Under the pieces are notes generated by a model. The model was not told the origin of the DNA, searched no databases, and saw nothing but the letters and a program-made list of their open reading frames with translations. Position numbers and translations under genes: made by a program. Positions 49,720-61,135 of a DNA stretch of 64,000 nucleotides are shown here, in pieces (the stretch's first letter is position 1; each line of letters opens with the position of its first letter). The stretch is from Melanocharis versteri (taxonomy: Eukaryota > Chordata > Aves > Passeriformes > Melanocharitidae). Where the stretch lies: NCBI GenBank assembly GCA_013397845.1, contig VZTG01001079.1:245557-309556 (forward strand), in the 5' to 3' direction.

Positions 49720-49878
49720 CTTTTTCTCCAGCCAATTCTTCATCCATTGGACAGTGCACCCTTCAAATCCATGTCTTTCCAAATTTGCAATAAGGAAGTT
49801 ATGTGGAACTGTGTCAAAGGCCTTACAGAAGTCTAGGTAGATGACATAGGTCAGTCTTCCTTTGTTAACTCTTGCAGA
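49720..49878 (-). mobile_element. CR1 LINE reverse-transcriptase fragment, minus strand
   Basis: Read on the minus strand, the translation from about 49845 includes YLDFCKAFDTVPHN, then ERHGFEG and VQWMKNWLE, the conserved CR1-clade reverse transcriptase block that precedes the catalytic YxDD motif. The catalytic motif itself is not included. This piece lies about 1 kb from the 47.9-kb copy in the same orientation. It could be another part of the same inserted element, or a separate insertion. Confidence 0.85.
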
Positions 49879-52562
49879 ATTCTCCTACCTATCTCAAAAT
49901 ATGGTACTGTTGGACAAAAGAAATATTCACTCTACCCAAAATACCTTTGGCCTCAGTATTCATCTACAAGCTAAATGTGATCAGCAAGTGATTGATAGCT
50001 TCAGCCTTTGTGGACTCCCTATAAATATTGTAGGATTTAGCTAAATTTACATGTATACTTATGATTCAGGAGAAAAAAATTCTGGGATAGCTCTTGTTAT
50101 GGTGACAGTCCCTCTGTTATGGTTTTACTTCGGACAGAGATAAAAATAAAAACAGACTCCATACAACCTGTCTCAGAAAGGACAGGCTTAGAACATTGTC
50201 CTGGTTTAGGGACCCACCCCAGGACAAACATATGAAGAACATTTTAATGGTAGTAATTTATGTGAAGGTTACATCCATTTGACTGTACTATTTCAACACT
50301 GTCAGTGAACATTTTCTAAGTTTACTTTCCTCTTTTAAGATTTGTTCTTCAGCTGATCTAGATTCTCCTTCTTTCCTTTTTCTCTTTTTTCCCATGAGAA
50401 ATGTTGATATCCCATGTTTCACCAGCCAACAGTAACTCTTGTAGATATACACCACTCGGGCCTTTGACATGGTTTGCTTAAACAGCAAAGCAAAAAATTG
50501 AAACTAGTTACCTTGAAATCAGCTGAGATTTCAGGAAGCCTGAAAAAAAGAACAGATTTGTAGCTGAATGCTTTCCAAGCAATCTGTTTAGTTCTGCATG
50601 TGCTTCAACTCGATTTCGTGGTTATTTCATAAGGAGGTTTTATTTTAATTCAGTGTGCTGTAGAGCTGGGGCTTTTACCTTTTTTATTTAAGTAATACAG
50701 TTGGAGCATCTTTTATGCTACTTTAGTTAGTAATATGAATTATTGTTGCATCACATCTTCAATTTTTTGTGTTTTAAATATCTCCCAATAGCTTCCCAAT
50801 TAGTTTTCTTCCCAATTCATAGCAGTTAGCAATATATATAAAGTTATCCATTTAATTCAAGTGTTTTTCCTCTTACCTTGTGTTTGTTGTTTTTTTTCCC
50901 CCAAACATTAATTTGTGATGTGCATCCACTTAGCTAATGGCAGACGACTAATGTAAGGTAGAAGTAAATTGACCATCAAAACCTGGGAGAAAATATTTTT
51001 GTATTATAATGAGTTCTTCGCAATTGAAAGATGACTATTTGAAATTCAGGTTATAGTGGCAAATTCTGAAAATAAATTATAGAAGTATCTCAAATGAGTT
51101 TGCTTTCTCTCTGGATCACTCCGTTGTTTGTGTTTTACAAGGAAGAATATTTGTTGAGCTCAGGAAACACAAACAACAAAACTGAATCTACAGATTAATG
51201 AAGGAAAAAGGGAAGAGTACGAAATTGTCTAATTGCATCACACTGTTAATAGTAATTTTTAAAGTAATGTTTGTATTATATTTGTATGTATATATGTTAA
51301 TATATGTATATATATTTGTATTCTATATATTTGTATAGAAAAAATTAGACTGAACCATTTTATTCACTTGCACATAAAGTTTGCTTAATTCTTCTCACTT
51401 TAAGATGGCTGAAATCAACCATTCATTTTACTATCATTGTGGCATTTCCACTGTTGAGGATGCTTTTCAGTTTTTTTTTTTTTTGTTTGTTTGTTTTTTC
51501 CCCCCCCAGAAAAGGCTGTTAAGGTAACTCAGATCTGAATCAATTCCAGGAATGCCTGTATCAAGTTTTAAATATCTAGTAAAAACCTAACCCAAAAAAA
51601 AAAATCCATCTAAATACACCAGTTAGGACATATGCATAATATTTGTCCAAGTATGACTCAGTTACTTAAATGAAGAAAGAGATTTGTGGAAAAAGACCAT
51701 CCTCAGACAGTCCAGTTTATCAAAATACATCAGGGCTTTTTGAAATACAGATGTATAAGCATATGCCCAGAAAAATGAAGAAGGATTTCATATTTCATGT
51801 CAATCTAAAACATAATGTGTTATGAACATTAGTTTAAAAAAGTGGTCTGCCTTACGTGATTCCTGTTACATCATGAACATTGCCCCCCTTCCAGGGCTTA
51901 AACCTTGTTTCACAATACAAACTGCAAAAATTTCTATCAAGCATTATGGAAAAGCTATGGGGAAAATAAATATCAGGGGGACTTAGCTGAAGTGAAAGTG
52001 TAGCTCAAATGAAAAATATGACATCCTATAATCTGATGCTGATATACAATTTGTCAATAGCACTGAGGCAAGATACAGCAATAGCTTCTATTGTCCATTC
52101 CCCACCCTTTTTTACTATAAAGGGAATTGTTCTCCAGGGCATCAATTGAAAGCATGTACAAAAGAAATGAGGTTAGTATTATTAATTTACTTTCTTCACA
52201 ACTGAATAGCCATAGCTTTATTCTCTTATTCCCCTTGGCACTACTTTGTTCCATTCTTTAATAACAGCAAATGTGAAAAATCAGGATTTGTTCTATTCAG
52301 CTTCATTTCACTTTGAGTGCTGTAGGAAGATGAGATTTGAAATTGTTCACTGTAATGTATAGGATATCTGGTGGATTCACTTTACTGATGATGCAGTATC
52401 ATTTCAGAGGTCTCACTTCAGGATGCATACTTTTATTAGAACATTAGATCTTGAACTCTTGACTCTTTCAGAATGGCATCCAACAAACTCAAAGGAAGAT
52501 GTGGAAGGAGAATTCCTCTTCAGATAATTTTGCTCTCAGTGTACATACAACTTGTCCAAAAG
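49879..52562. other. Non-coding; small hairpin at 50197-50226
   Basis: TGTCCTGG (50197-50204) and CCAGGACA (50219-50226) form an 8-bp perfect stem with a 14-base loop. TGTCCTGG resembles the start of several bird LTRs, so this may be an LTR scrap. 51270-51345 is TA-rich and 51471-51507 a T/C run. No gene recognised. Confidence 0.4.
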
Positions 52563-52653
52563 AGAGGAGAGGAGAGGAGAGGAGAGGAGAGGAGAGGAGA
52601 GGAGAGGAGAGGAGAGGAGAGGAGAGGAGAGGAGAGGAGAGGAGAGGAGAGGA
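52563..52653 (+). repeat. (GGAGA)n microsatellite, about 18 copies
   Basis: A perfect purine-only pentamer repeat of about 91 bp. The Arg/Glu-rich (RGEER) frames on the plus strand come from the repeat. It can form triplex structures. Confidence 0.98.
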
Positions 52654-53613
52654 CTGATAAAGGCAGGTATCTGGGATAAAATCAAACTGATTTTTCTTTC
52701 ATTTAAAAAAAAACTGGGAAATTCTTTCAGAAATTAAGTAAGCCGCTTTTAAATATACCCAAAATGTTGTCCTTCTATTTGGAACATTTTATCTGCATTT
52801 GAGAAACATGAAAAAAGGGAACTTGGAAAAGAAAATCTGCTTTCCCAAAGCAAAGGATTAGGTATCCAAAGAAATAAAAAAAAAAAGCCCATGTGAAGAT
52901 AAATGAATATAGAGGTATTCACTAAAGCTGTGAGAGAACTGTTTTTCATAATTCTTCTTACCTGATTTGCAGTATGGGTGAAAAGGTAGGTTTTCTATTT
53001 CATAAATTATTAGGTTGATCATGGATTAAAAAATATCCATGAGTGTTTGGTCTGTTGATTGTGCTGTTCCATTAAGGAGCTGAATGTCCTTTGGGATTGG
53101 TACCAGTTGTATTCTTCTTTCAGGTAAATGACTTTAGGTGATTGATCATTCCTTGCTCCCATTTCACAGGGCTGAAAGTAGTTCTGTTTTTCTGAAAAGG
53201 TGTCCCAGGATGGTTCCATTCATTCCCATGGAAACTTTTGACAACTGGATCCTAGGGAAACCCAAGGTAGAAAAGAAGAAACAGGTATTGAGAAAAAAAA
53301 AAATAGACAACAAATATTTTTTTTCTTATTTATCTGCATGTTCTGGTCCAGAACTATTTTTGATAGTTCTACAACAGCCAATTCAACAAGCCCTCCTTGC
53401 TGCAGAGAGAGACACTGTGTTTCTTTTTCTGGAAGTATCATTGAGGGGATACTTAAAAGTTACTAGATCAAATACCTTGGGTAGTGCCTGAAGAAAGAAA
53501 ATCTTAATGTTTCCTAGGAAACTGTTTAGTGTTGAGTTCTTTCATTGAGTTCTCATTTAGCCCTTTTTGACATCTAAATACTGGAGAGAAATAAACATTT
53601 TTTTATATTTATC
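52654..53613. other. Non-coding sequence
   Basis: A 117-codon frame at 53138-53491 and opposing minus-strand frames overlap. None has recognisable motifs. Confidence 0.5.
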
Positions 53614-54009
53614 TGTCGTTGTTGAGGTGGACGCGACACAAGACAGACAGTGCCTTGGGCAACAGCAAAAGACGATTTTATTTTAGAACATACTGCTTTT
53701 ATACAATTTCTTATAATTCGTATTACATGTTCATTGGCCATTAAACGACTACAATATGTTCATTGGCTATTATCTTACTATGATATAATGCTATTGGTTG
53801 CCTATAACTTGCAGGCATTCTTACTAAATGCCAGCTGTACAATGTTGCAGTTTCTTCTTTCTGTTGTTTTCTACTTCTTCTGTTGATACAATATTCCCAC
53901 AGGTAAAAACTGATTATGTCTCTTCTCACGGGCCTATTCGTGCAAATACATGCAAATTGAATCAAAGTTGGACTCTGCGAAGCCTTCAGACCTGCTGTCG
54001 GTTCCTCCA
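53614..54009 (-). mobile_element. Solo ERV LTR with 6-bp target duplication, minus strand
   Basis: Exactly 396 bp, beginning TGTCGTTG and ending CCTCCA on the plus strand (TG...CA), and flanked on both sides by TTTATC (53608-53613 and 54010-54015). On the minus strand TATAAAAG (53703-53696) is followed by AATAAA (53682-53677), the close spacing seen in retroviruses with a very short R region. A 6-bp duplication is typical of class II (ERVK/alpha- and beta-retrovirus-like) integrations. No internal sequence is present, so it arose by recombination between two LTRs. The 78-89 codon frames inside it are shadows. Confidence 0.93.
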
Positions 54010-54719
54010 TTTATCATTTGCTGTTTGGACTTGGACTTACTTTAGGAAGCTAGAAATATCTGTAAATTCCTCTGAATAGCTTGTTCTGACTACAGATCAC
54101 AAATTTAAGCTACTGCTAGTCCTTTGTAAGGCAACTTGCAATCTGCTGAGCATACCAAGTGGCTCCAAGTAGGCAAGAGCTAAGGCCTGGTAAGAGAAGA
54201 CCACTGTGTATAGTCACTGAGAATAGGACATAAACAATTTCCATCCAGGGTAAGAGGAGTACATAAAAAGGAGGACAGAAGTAGTTGTTTTTCTTTCCAA
54301 AAGAACCACCAAATCCTTAAAAAGTCCCTACAAGAATACTAAATCTCTAGGGTATGTAATCCCTGAAGACTGTAGACAGACTCTCTTCCCTTTAAAAAAG
54401 CCAGTCTAAATCACCACAGATCTGTACGTGGTAGAAGCCGTTCCCACAAAGATTTTTCAGTAATCTGATGATTCATTATTTCAGAACACTGAATGCTAGA
54501 GTAAGCTGTAAGGATATAGACTTCAAATAAGTGTGCAGGAGTAAGATCATTATATAAGGATCACCTCCATTAAGGACATAGATGCCTTTCTGCTAACTTG
54601 ATGGAAGACCTAATATAAGGTTGAAACGAAGTCAATACTTATATTTTTAATTAGTTGTATAAACTTTTTTTTTAACAAAATTTATATGTAAATTAAATTG
54701 CTTTAAGAACTAATTTTAC

Positions 54720-54721
<2 letters not shown>
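54010..54721. other. Non-coding sequence
   Basis: 54070-54420 has medium GC and no identifiable repeat. Nothing else seen. Confidence 0.45.

Positions 54722-54757
<36 letters not shown>
54722..54757. repeat. Poly-T (T36)
   Basis: Uninterrupted T from 54722 to 54757. Confidence 0.96.
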
Positions 54758-54758
<1 letters not shown>

Positions 54759-55293
54759 TAAAAGGTTTTAATTCCATTCCAGACTGAAGCTAGGTTTGTA
54801 AAGATCATCTTATGCAAAATACAGTTCTGAGTTTCAGCTACAAGCACATGGACAGTCAATTTTGTGATTTCCTTATTTGCAGTGATTTCTTACAAATTTT
54901 GAATCATATTGAAAGGCCTGGATATTGTGATCAGGAACATTAGTATAAAACCAGTAAGATAAATGCATACAATTAAAGCATTTCATCTTACTCACTCCAG
55001 TCCTTCCTTTCTGTATTTATTATTTGATTTGGGGTGTAATGATACTTAAGTATAATGTCTTCTTAGTCATATAGCATCTCATAATACATAATTGTCTGCT
55101 AATTTCTTAGCAAATGTTTAACTTGCACAGTTCAATAATGGGTACTAATTTATTTACTCATAAAATGTTAATTTTAAAAACTAAGTAAATGCGCTGTGGT
55201 TATACAGCTATCACTTTAATTTCACAAATGCAATACACATACTGATAAGAGTATGTTATTTATTTAAATGCCATGTCTGGTAGTATGAGAGGC
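54758..55293. other. Non-coding AT-rich sequence
   Basis: Nothing recognised. Confidence 0.5.
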
Positions 55294-55414
55294 TTATATA
55301 TATGTATATATGTGTACACATATATACATATATATATATGTTTATTTATGTGTGTGTGTGTGTGTATACGTATATATGTATGTATATATATGTGTGTGTG
55401 TGTGTATATATATA
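55294..55414. repeat. Compound TA/TG microsatellite
   Basis: Alternating purine-pyrimidine TATATG, TGTGTG and TATA blocks over about 120 bp. Such sequence can adopt Z-DNA or cruciform structure. The Tyr/Ile/Cys-rich 62-codon frame is an artefact. Confidence 0.95.
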
Positions 55415-57317
55415 ATCAGAATGTTTGCATACTTTTAGCAACAGAATTAAATAATACTTAAGAAGGAAAAAAGCTTTGGAAGGTAATACATTCTAGTGGC
55501 ATTTGTATCAAAATTTGTTCAAACCTGATTATAAAGAGAACCTATAGAGATAATTTGGAAGGGTGGGATAATAATTTTTAAAAATTGACTCTTCTTTTAT
55601 TTTTAAGCCTTATAAACCCAGTCTGGAAAAGTAGAACAAGAAAAAGCTTTTAGCAGTTATTTCACATGAAATTCTATCAATGCCTATAGGGGAGAGATTA
55701 TAATTGCTGAAATTTGTGGCAAAATGGAAACTGATTTTCAAATGGGAAGAGATATCATGAAATGTATAAATTTCCACTTAGAAATTCTGTTACTGTCCCT
55801 AATCAGTGCTGAATTTTAATTTCACAATTTTCTGCTTAACTGGATGATGCCCTGTTCCAGAGAATATCTTCCATGATGCTTGGATTTGTTACTAAATAGT
55901 CCTTCTCTCATTTGTATGCAAACTTACAAATTCATATAATTAAAAAAACAAACAAAAAAAAGTTGTTGGTTTTTTTCTTTTTTTTTTTTTTTTGAGAAAA
56001 AAATAGCAAAAAAAACCCCCAAATCTCCCCAGATATTGCATGTAGCTTCATACAGTTTTTTTCTTGATGCACTTTCAATTTGGCTTTTGGCAGACTTTTG
56101 AACAATCTTCCTTAGAACTGTCTGCAGGAACTTTCTTAATCAGGGTACAGTATACTGTATATGAAACTGAAATAGTGTGTATTTCTCTATAAGAAAATAT
56201 AAAGCAGAGGTGCTTAGAATGGGTAACCCAATACGGTAATACATACGTTTTAAAATTCAAGATGTCAATAGTGTTGTTAGAGAAGCAGCTGGCTCTATAC
56301 AACATCTTTAATAGAGCTATTAAAGCTGTCAGTTCCAGACCCTATAGTTGAAAAGCTGTTTTCTGGACCATTTTTTCTACTTCAAAAGTCAGTTGGATTT
56401 ACTGTAGAAATCCCATTTCTACTGTTCTAAGTAGATATGGGATCTCAGTGAAGATCTGATTTATTTTTCTGGCTATGGATTGAAAGAAGAAGATGTCTTG
56501 GAAAGGAAGACGGCAAAAGAAATAGCAAAGTGAGAAGCAGAAATACTCTACAGCACTTGTAGAGCAAATTCTTTATTGCTGCCTTAGATTAGGAGCAAAA
56601 GTGCAAAACTTCAGGCTATTTTCTTCCTGAAATAGTCAAAACAAATGTCATGCTCTTTAGGGATCCCAGTGCAAGCACATTTGCAAGTAAAAATTCCTCT
56701 GTAGGCATAAAATAATGTTTTAAAGTGTAAAACAATTTAAATTATTGTCCTTCTGGCTTGCAGGAGCAATTTTTAAGGTCTTCCATCCCCTCCAACATAA
56801 GGAGACCTTATGACTATAAGGGATCTATGGGGTAATTGCCTATTCCATTGTAAAGCAAGGCAACATGCATAATTATATCAATATCTATAGTACAAATTGT
56901 GTGGGTTTGTTTGTTCTTTTTGATTTTATCCTTTTTAGACATCTTCAAATTCTCCCTAACATATATTTCAGTATGTGGTCTCATTTCCATCTGTGTTTCT
57001 TCAAAGTGAGTTTATACCCAAGTACAGCCCTTACTGTGTGATGAAATGGCCTGGAACACTAAACCAGATCCTTCTCTACCCATAAGATCAGTTATACTGT
57101 TATTTATCACTTTTATGTATTACAGGCACTTCACTCTGACACTTGCATTCTGTTCTAAATTAGTTTTATCCATATGTTATTAGGAGTGCGACTTGTCAGA
57201 CTTCTACAATTGATAAAATTAGAAATTATGAGGAGAGATAATGTATATTATATCTTTTGAGGCACTTATGTTATTTCTGGAAATGCCTCTTAAAATTTAG
57301 ACAAGGATTTTATGCTA
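55415..57317. other. Non-coding AT-rich sequence
   Basis: A/T homopolymer patches at 55940-56020. No gene recognised. Confidence 0.5.
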
Positions 57318-57360
57318 TTAAGGTTGGAAAAGGCCTCTCAAGATCATCTAGTCCAATCTC
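57318..57360 (-). mobile_element. CR1 LINE 3' scrap, minus strand
   Basis: TTAAGGTTGGAAAAGGCCTC then TCAAGATCATCTAGTCCAAT is the reverse complement of the CR1 3' UTR end. The terminal repeat is absent and only about 43 bp remain. Confidence 0.8.
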
Positions 57361-58969
57361 TCCTTGTGCTTCTTTTTTTTCATGGTTTTATCTTGTAGCT
57401 TATGTTATGCAGAAAAACCCAGCAATCATGACTTCATTATTTAGCTCTGCTTCTATTCCCAATGCAGATGTAGTGCATGGGTCACATGCTCACCCAAATT
57501 TTATGTGTGATTCATTTTTTCTCCAGCCTTGCAATGAAGATGTATTATGTCAGCATAATAAATGGATGACAGCACACTTTTTATAAGAAATTTTCTGTTA
57601 TTTATTCCTTTATTAAGAGTGTTTCTCTGCAGAAAAAGAGTCTTTCTTCAGCTCTTACATATTTTTCTTGTCAGATTGAATTGAGTGAAATGTCACACAG
57701 TCAAATGCATACATACAGTCTTGGTTAAGTCTCCTTTGTGTCCATCCCTCTGGGATGATTATTTCTGCACTCTTAATGCATAGATGAAAAGCTGTCTTGA
57801 CTAACATCCAAGACAACCTGCTGTGTGCCATATGAGACCCGTATATTAAGTTGGTTTATAACAGAGGCCAAACACAGGTTTTGACAGACAGAAAACTGAG
57901 GCTCCTGAGGAGGAAGTACTTAAAGGATTCTGCAATGCTCATCCTATAGCAGTGGGGAGTTGTTTAATTTTTGATTTAGCATAGCAATATTTTTAGGGCT
58001 TTTTTGGGGGGTTTGGTTTGTTTAGGTTATTGTTGTTAGGTTTGTGCTAGTATGACAAAATTTGGGGGTATTTTTAGTAAAAGAAAAAAGTTTCCGTAGG
58101 ACCCTAAACCTGTAATTACATGCATTATTGTCGCACAGTGAAAATAATAATTTCATAAAATGGCCAGTTTAAATCACTGAATTTGTAAACTCATAAAAGC
58201 TTCAGTAGCCTTAAGAAACTGACATTCTGTTAAACAATTTGACTTTTCCTATTTAATTTTTTCACTAAATGAAGTATTTAAATTATTAGATTCTTCATAA
58301 AGTGATTAGGATTATTACTGTAGATATACTGGGAAACCTAGTAAGAGACTTTCATGTTCCTTAACTACCTATAGACTATTTAATACAGTAACTAATCAGT
58401 TTTAACCTTAGCAGTTGTCTTATGTCAGAACATAAAATTTAATTAAACAGAGAAGAAAATGCTCATATTTTGTATGTATAAGTCGTAAGACAAATAGACT
58501 AAAAAGGTGACAATTCTTGTAGCTACAATTTTTTGTAATACATTCAAGAGAGAAGAGTCAAAAGAAAGATATTCAGTACTTTTTACTCATCCCAGAACTA
58601 ACAATTGTTTAAGATTGATCAAAGATTTTAACTAGTTCAGAGAATAATGTTAGAAAAAGTATTTTAAGTGTGCAAATTGCATAATTGTAAAATAAGAGCA
58701 TTGTGTTACTGTTGGCAATATTTAAAAGAAAAAAGAAAAGAAACCAACATTGTAAATTAAAATCAGGACTGAAAATTATTTGCTAACAAAGCAGTTATAG
58801 ACAACACATTGTCAAGACAACATATTTAGCTACAGAAAAGTAACTTCTGACCTTAGTGTGGGACCATCTTGAAATATGATGCACAACAATAAAAAGGAGG
58901 CTATGGAGGTCTCCTCTCTTTCTGTCTGCAAAGGTGGAAAAGTATGGTCTTATGTAAGTAATGATTGCT
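57361..58969. other. Non-coding AT-rich sequence
   Basis: 57998-58060 is G/T-rich. 57700-57920 is unique-looking. No gene recognised. Confidence 0.5.
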
Positions 58970-59400
58970 CATTATTACAGCAAATTGATTATTTTGATAA
59001 GCTGTCTGTGGAGTAAGACACCTTAGAGTGCGATGCTGCACTAGCAGCAGTTCAACTTTTGTCTGATTTCTTGCATCTGAATGAAGAACAAAAATATGAC
59101 TTCTTTTTTAATGTCCTTTCATGTCAGCGAATGACAATAAAACGGAATTTGCCAGTAAAGTAACCCGAGAACTAAATCTTTTATGACTTTATTATCAGTC
59201 TATTACATTGGCAACTAAATACCAAAGCCAGAACTCTGTGATATGTATCAAGCATCCATTAAAGGGATGTGATGAGACGGCAATATTCACAGACTGGGTC
59301 CTAAGAATTTTTTTCAACAAGCTCATCAGTGCTGTTCATCACTCTGAAATAAACTATGCCAAATACCACTTTGCTTTTACAGGAAAATAAGGAAAAAACC
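58970..59400. promoter_or_regulatory. Candidate conserved non-coding element
   Basis: Repeat-free, moderately complex sequence that keeps several CpGs (GTCAGCGAATG near 59126, AAACGGAATTTGCC near 59140, ACCCGAGAAC near 59163) in an AT-rich setting, with TGATTATTTTGATAA and CTTTATTATCAG words. This is the look of deeply conserved enhancers. It is an inference from composition only. Confidence 0.28.
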
Positions 59401-61021
59401 TGCCCATTTTATTAAATGATTGCTTTCACTTTGTGACAATAATGCATACAAGTACAAGTTTAAGATACCATGAAAACCTTTCTCCTCTTATTAAAAGTGT
59501 CCAATAATATTGTCCTACTATCAAAAACCACAACTCTCAGTATTCGTTGTTCTTTCTCACATCTCAACTGGTCTATTGCCTAGATGTTTCTTAAAATAAC
59601 TGTTTTTCCGTGCCTAAAGCTTCTCCAAATAATTCCAATTCCAATACTACATAAGGTCAATATACAAGTGTTCAGTCATTAGAGTACTTGTGCATATTCA
59701 GACAAAATCAGGGGGTTCTTCAGCCATAATGAAGTATTCCTTTATCACAAGAGGTCATGAGGTTTTCTTCTATTTATGTAATCAAAATATTCCTGAGAGA
59801 TGTGAAAACGTTCTAGGATAACTGGCTCTTATGAAGAAAAAAAAAGAAAATAATATGAATATAGTTCACACACCATGCAACTAGTAATCACAAATAACCA
59901 GGAATGATGGAAATCCCTGCAATCATGTTCAAACTTATTTGCATTTACAATCAAATTTATGTTAGCAAAAAGCAAGATCATCCAGGGGTGAAAATACTCA
60001 AGCCGAAGAATGCAGAAAGGCAATTGATAGCAGTTTGAATTTTGATACATGAATTATTTTGTTAGTAGAGATTTTGCTGGTGTATTTTCCCAATTTTTTT
60101 TTTTTAATATATTTAAATTTAAAACCTTTGTCTTACCAGTATACTATCAATTTAATTGATAATTACAGAATGATAGCTAATGTGAGACTTTTTCTTTGCT
60201 GCAGATACATTTTTCAAGTGTAACATTTGTAGACATATGTTTCCTTTTGGAACTAATAGATTTCAACAGACTGATGGAACTTCTTTTTCCCCTGTCTTAA
60301 AGGAAAAAAAAAAAAGACAAAAATTAAAGGAAAAGTAGACTTAAGAGAGTACACCTCAGTTACTGTCCATCTTTTTTCTTCATTCATGATCACCAATTTG
60401 ACAGTCAGGAGCAGGAGAAAATGGAGGGTTTCCTGCTCTTTGGAAGCACAGGGACAATGAGGTAACATTGTTAATTTAGTGATGCTGTTATGGGTATTGG
60501 CAAAATGTTTCACATTTGTCAAATACATTTTGAAATCATATTTTGGTAATTGTAGGGAGGATGAAAAGAGTGGGGTTCTTTTTATCTTCTTCTGTTGATT
60601 AATCTTATTTTCCACATAGCATGATTTTTACATTTCCATTTCTGTAGTACAGTTTTTTCAATTCTTTTTTCCACCATATCAAAACCCTCTGATCCTTAAT
60701 GACTCATAACCACTAGCCCATAATACTAGTAAATTTTACATGAGAAAATGAGCTTTGTCCCAGTAGTACAACACTTAAGAACAACTTGTATTAGCTGCAC
60801 TGAAAAAAACAAAAACCAAACAGGTCCCAAGATCCAGTAGTAGAAAAAGCTTTTCTGAAGGTTTTTTCTTTGCTACTCAAGGTTAAACTTTACTTTTGAA
60901 CTGTTATCTGTGATAAATTATTGGTTCTCTCTATTAAAAAGGTGTGCTTCACTGCTGCACATTCTTGTTTTTTAAAGTAGTTGTTAATCAGTTCATGCAA
61001 ATAAAACAGATTTAATAGAGG
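59401..61021. other. Non-coding AT-rich sequence
   Basis: A minus-strand 120-codon frame at 60253-60615 has no recognisable motif and ends in a phenylalanine run opposite an A tract. Nothing else seen. Confidence 0.5.
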
Positions 61022-61135
61022 ACAAAAAAAACCCAACAAAACAAAACAAAACACAACAAAAACAAACAAACAAAAATCAAAACAAAACCCAAACAAACAA
61101 ACAAACAAACAAACAAAAACACAAAGAAAAAGAGA
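61022..61135. repeat. A/C-only tract, (AAAAC/AAAC)n
   Basis: Only A and C from 61022 to 61135 apart from one T at 61077, ending in about nine AAAC units. The minus-strand frame rich in Phe, Val and Cys is an artefact. Confidence 0.96.

Noticed and set aside
52473..52737. Arg/Glu repeat (RGEER) frames
   Set aside because: They come from the GGAGA microsatellite. A pentamer repeat reads open in several frames.
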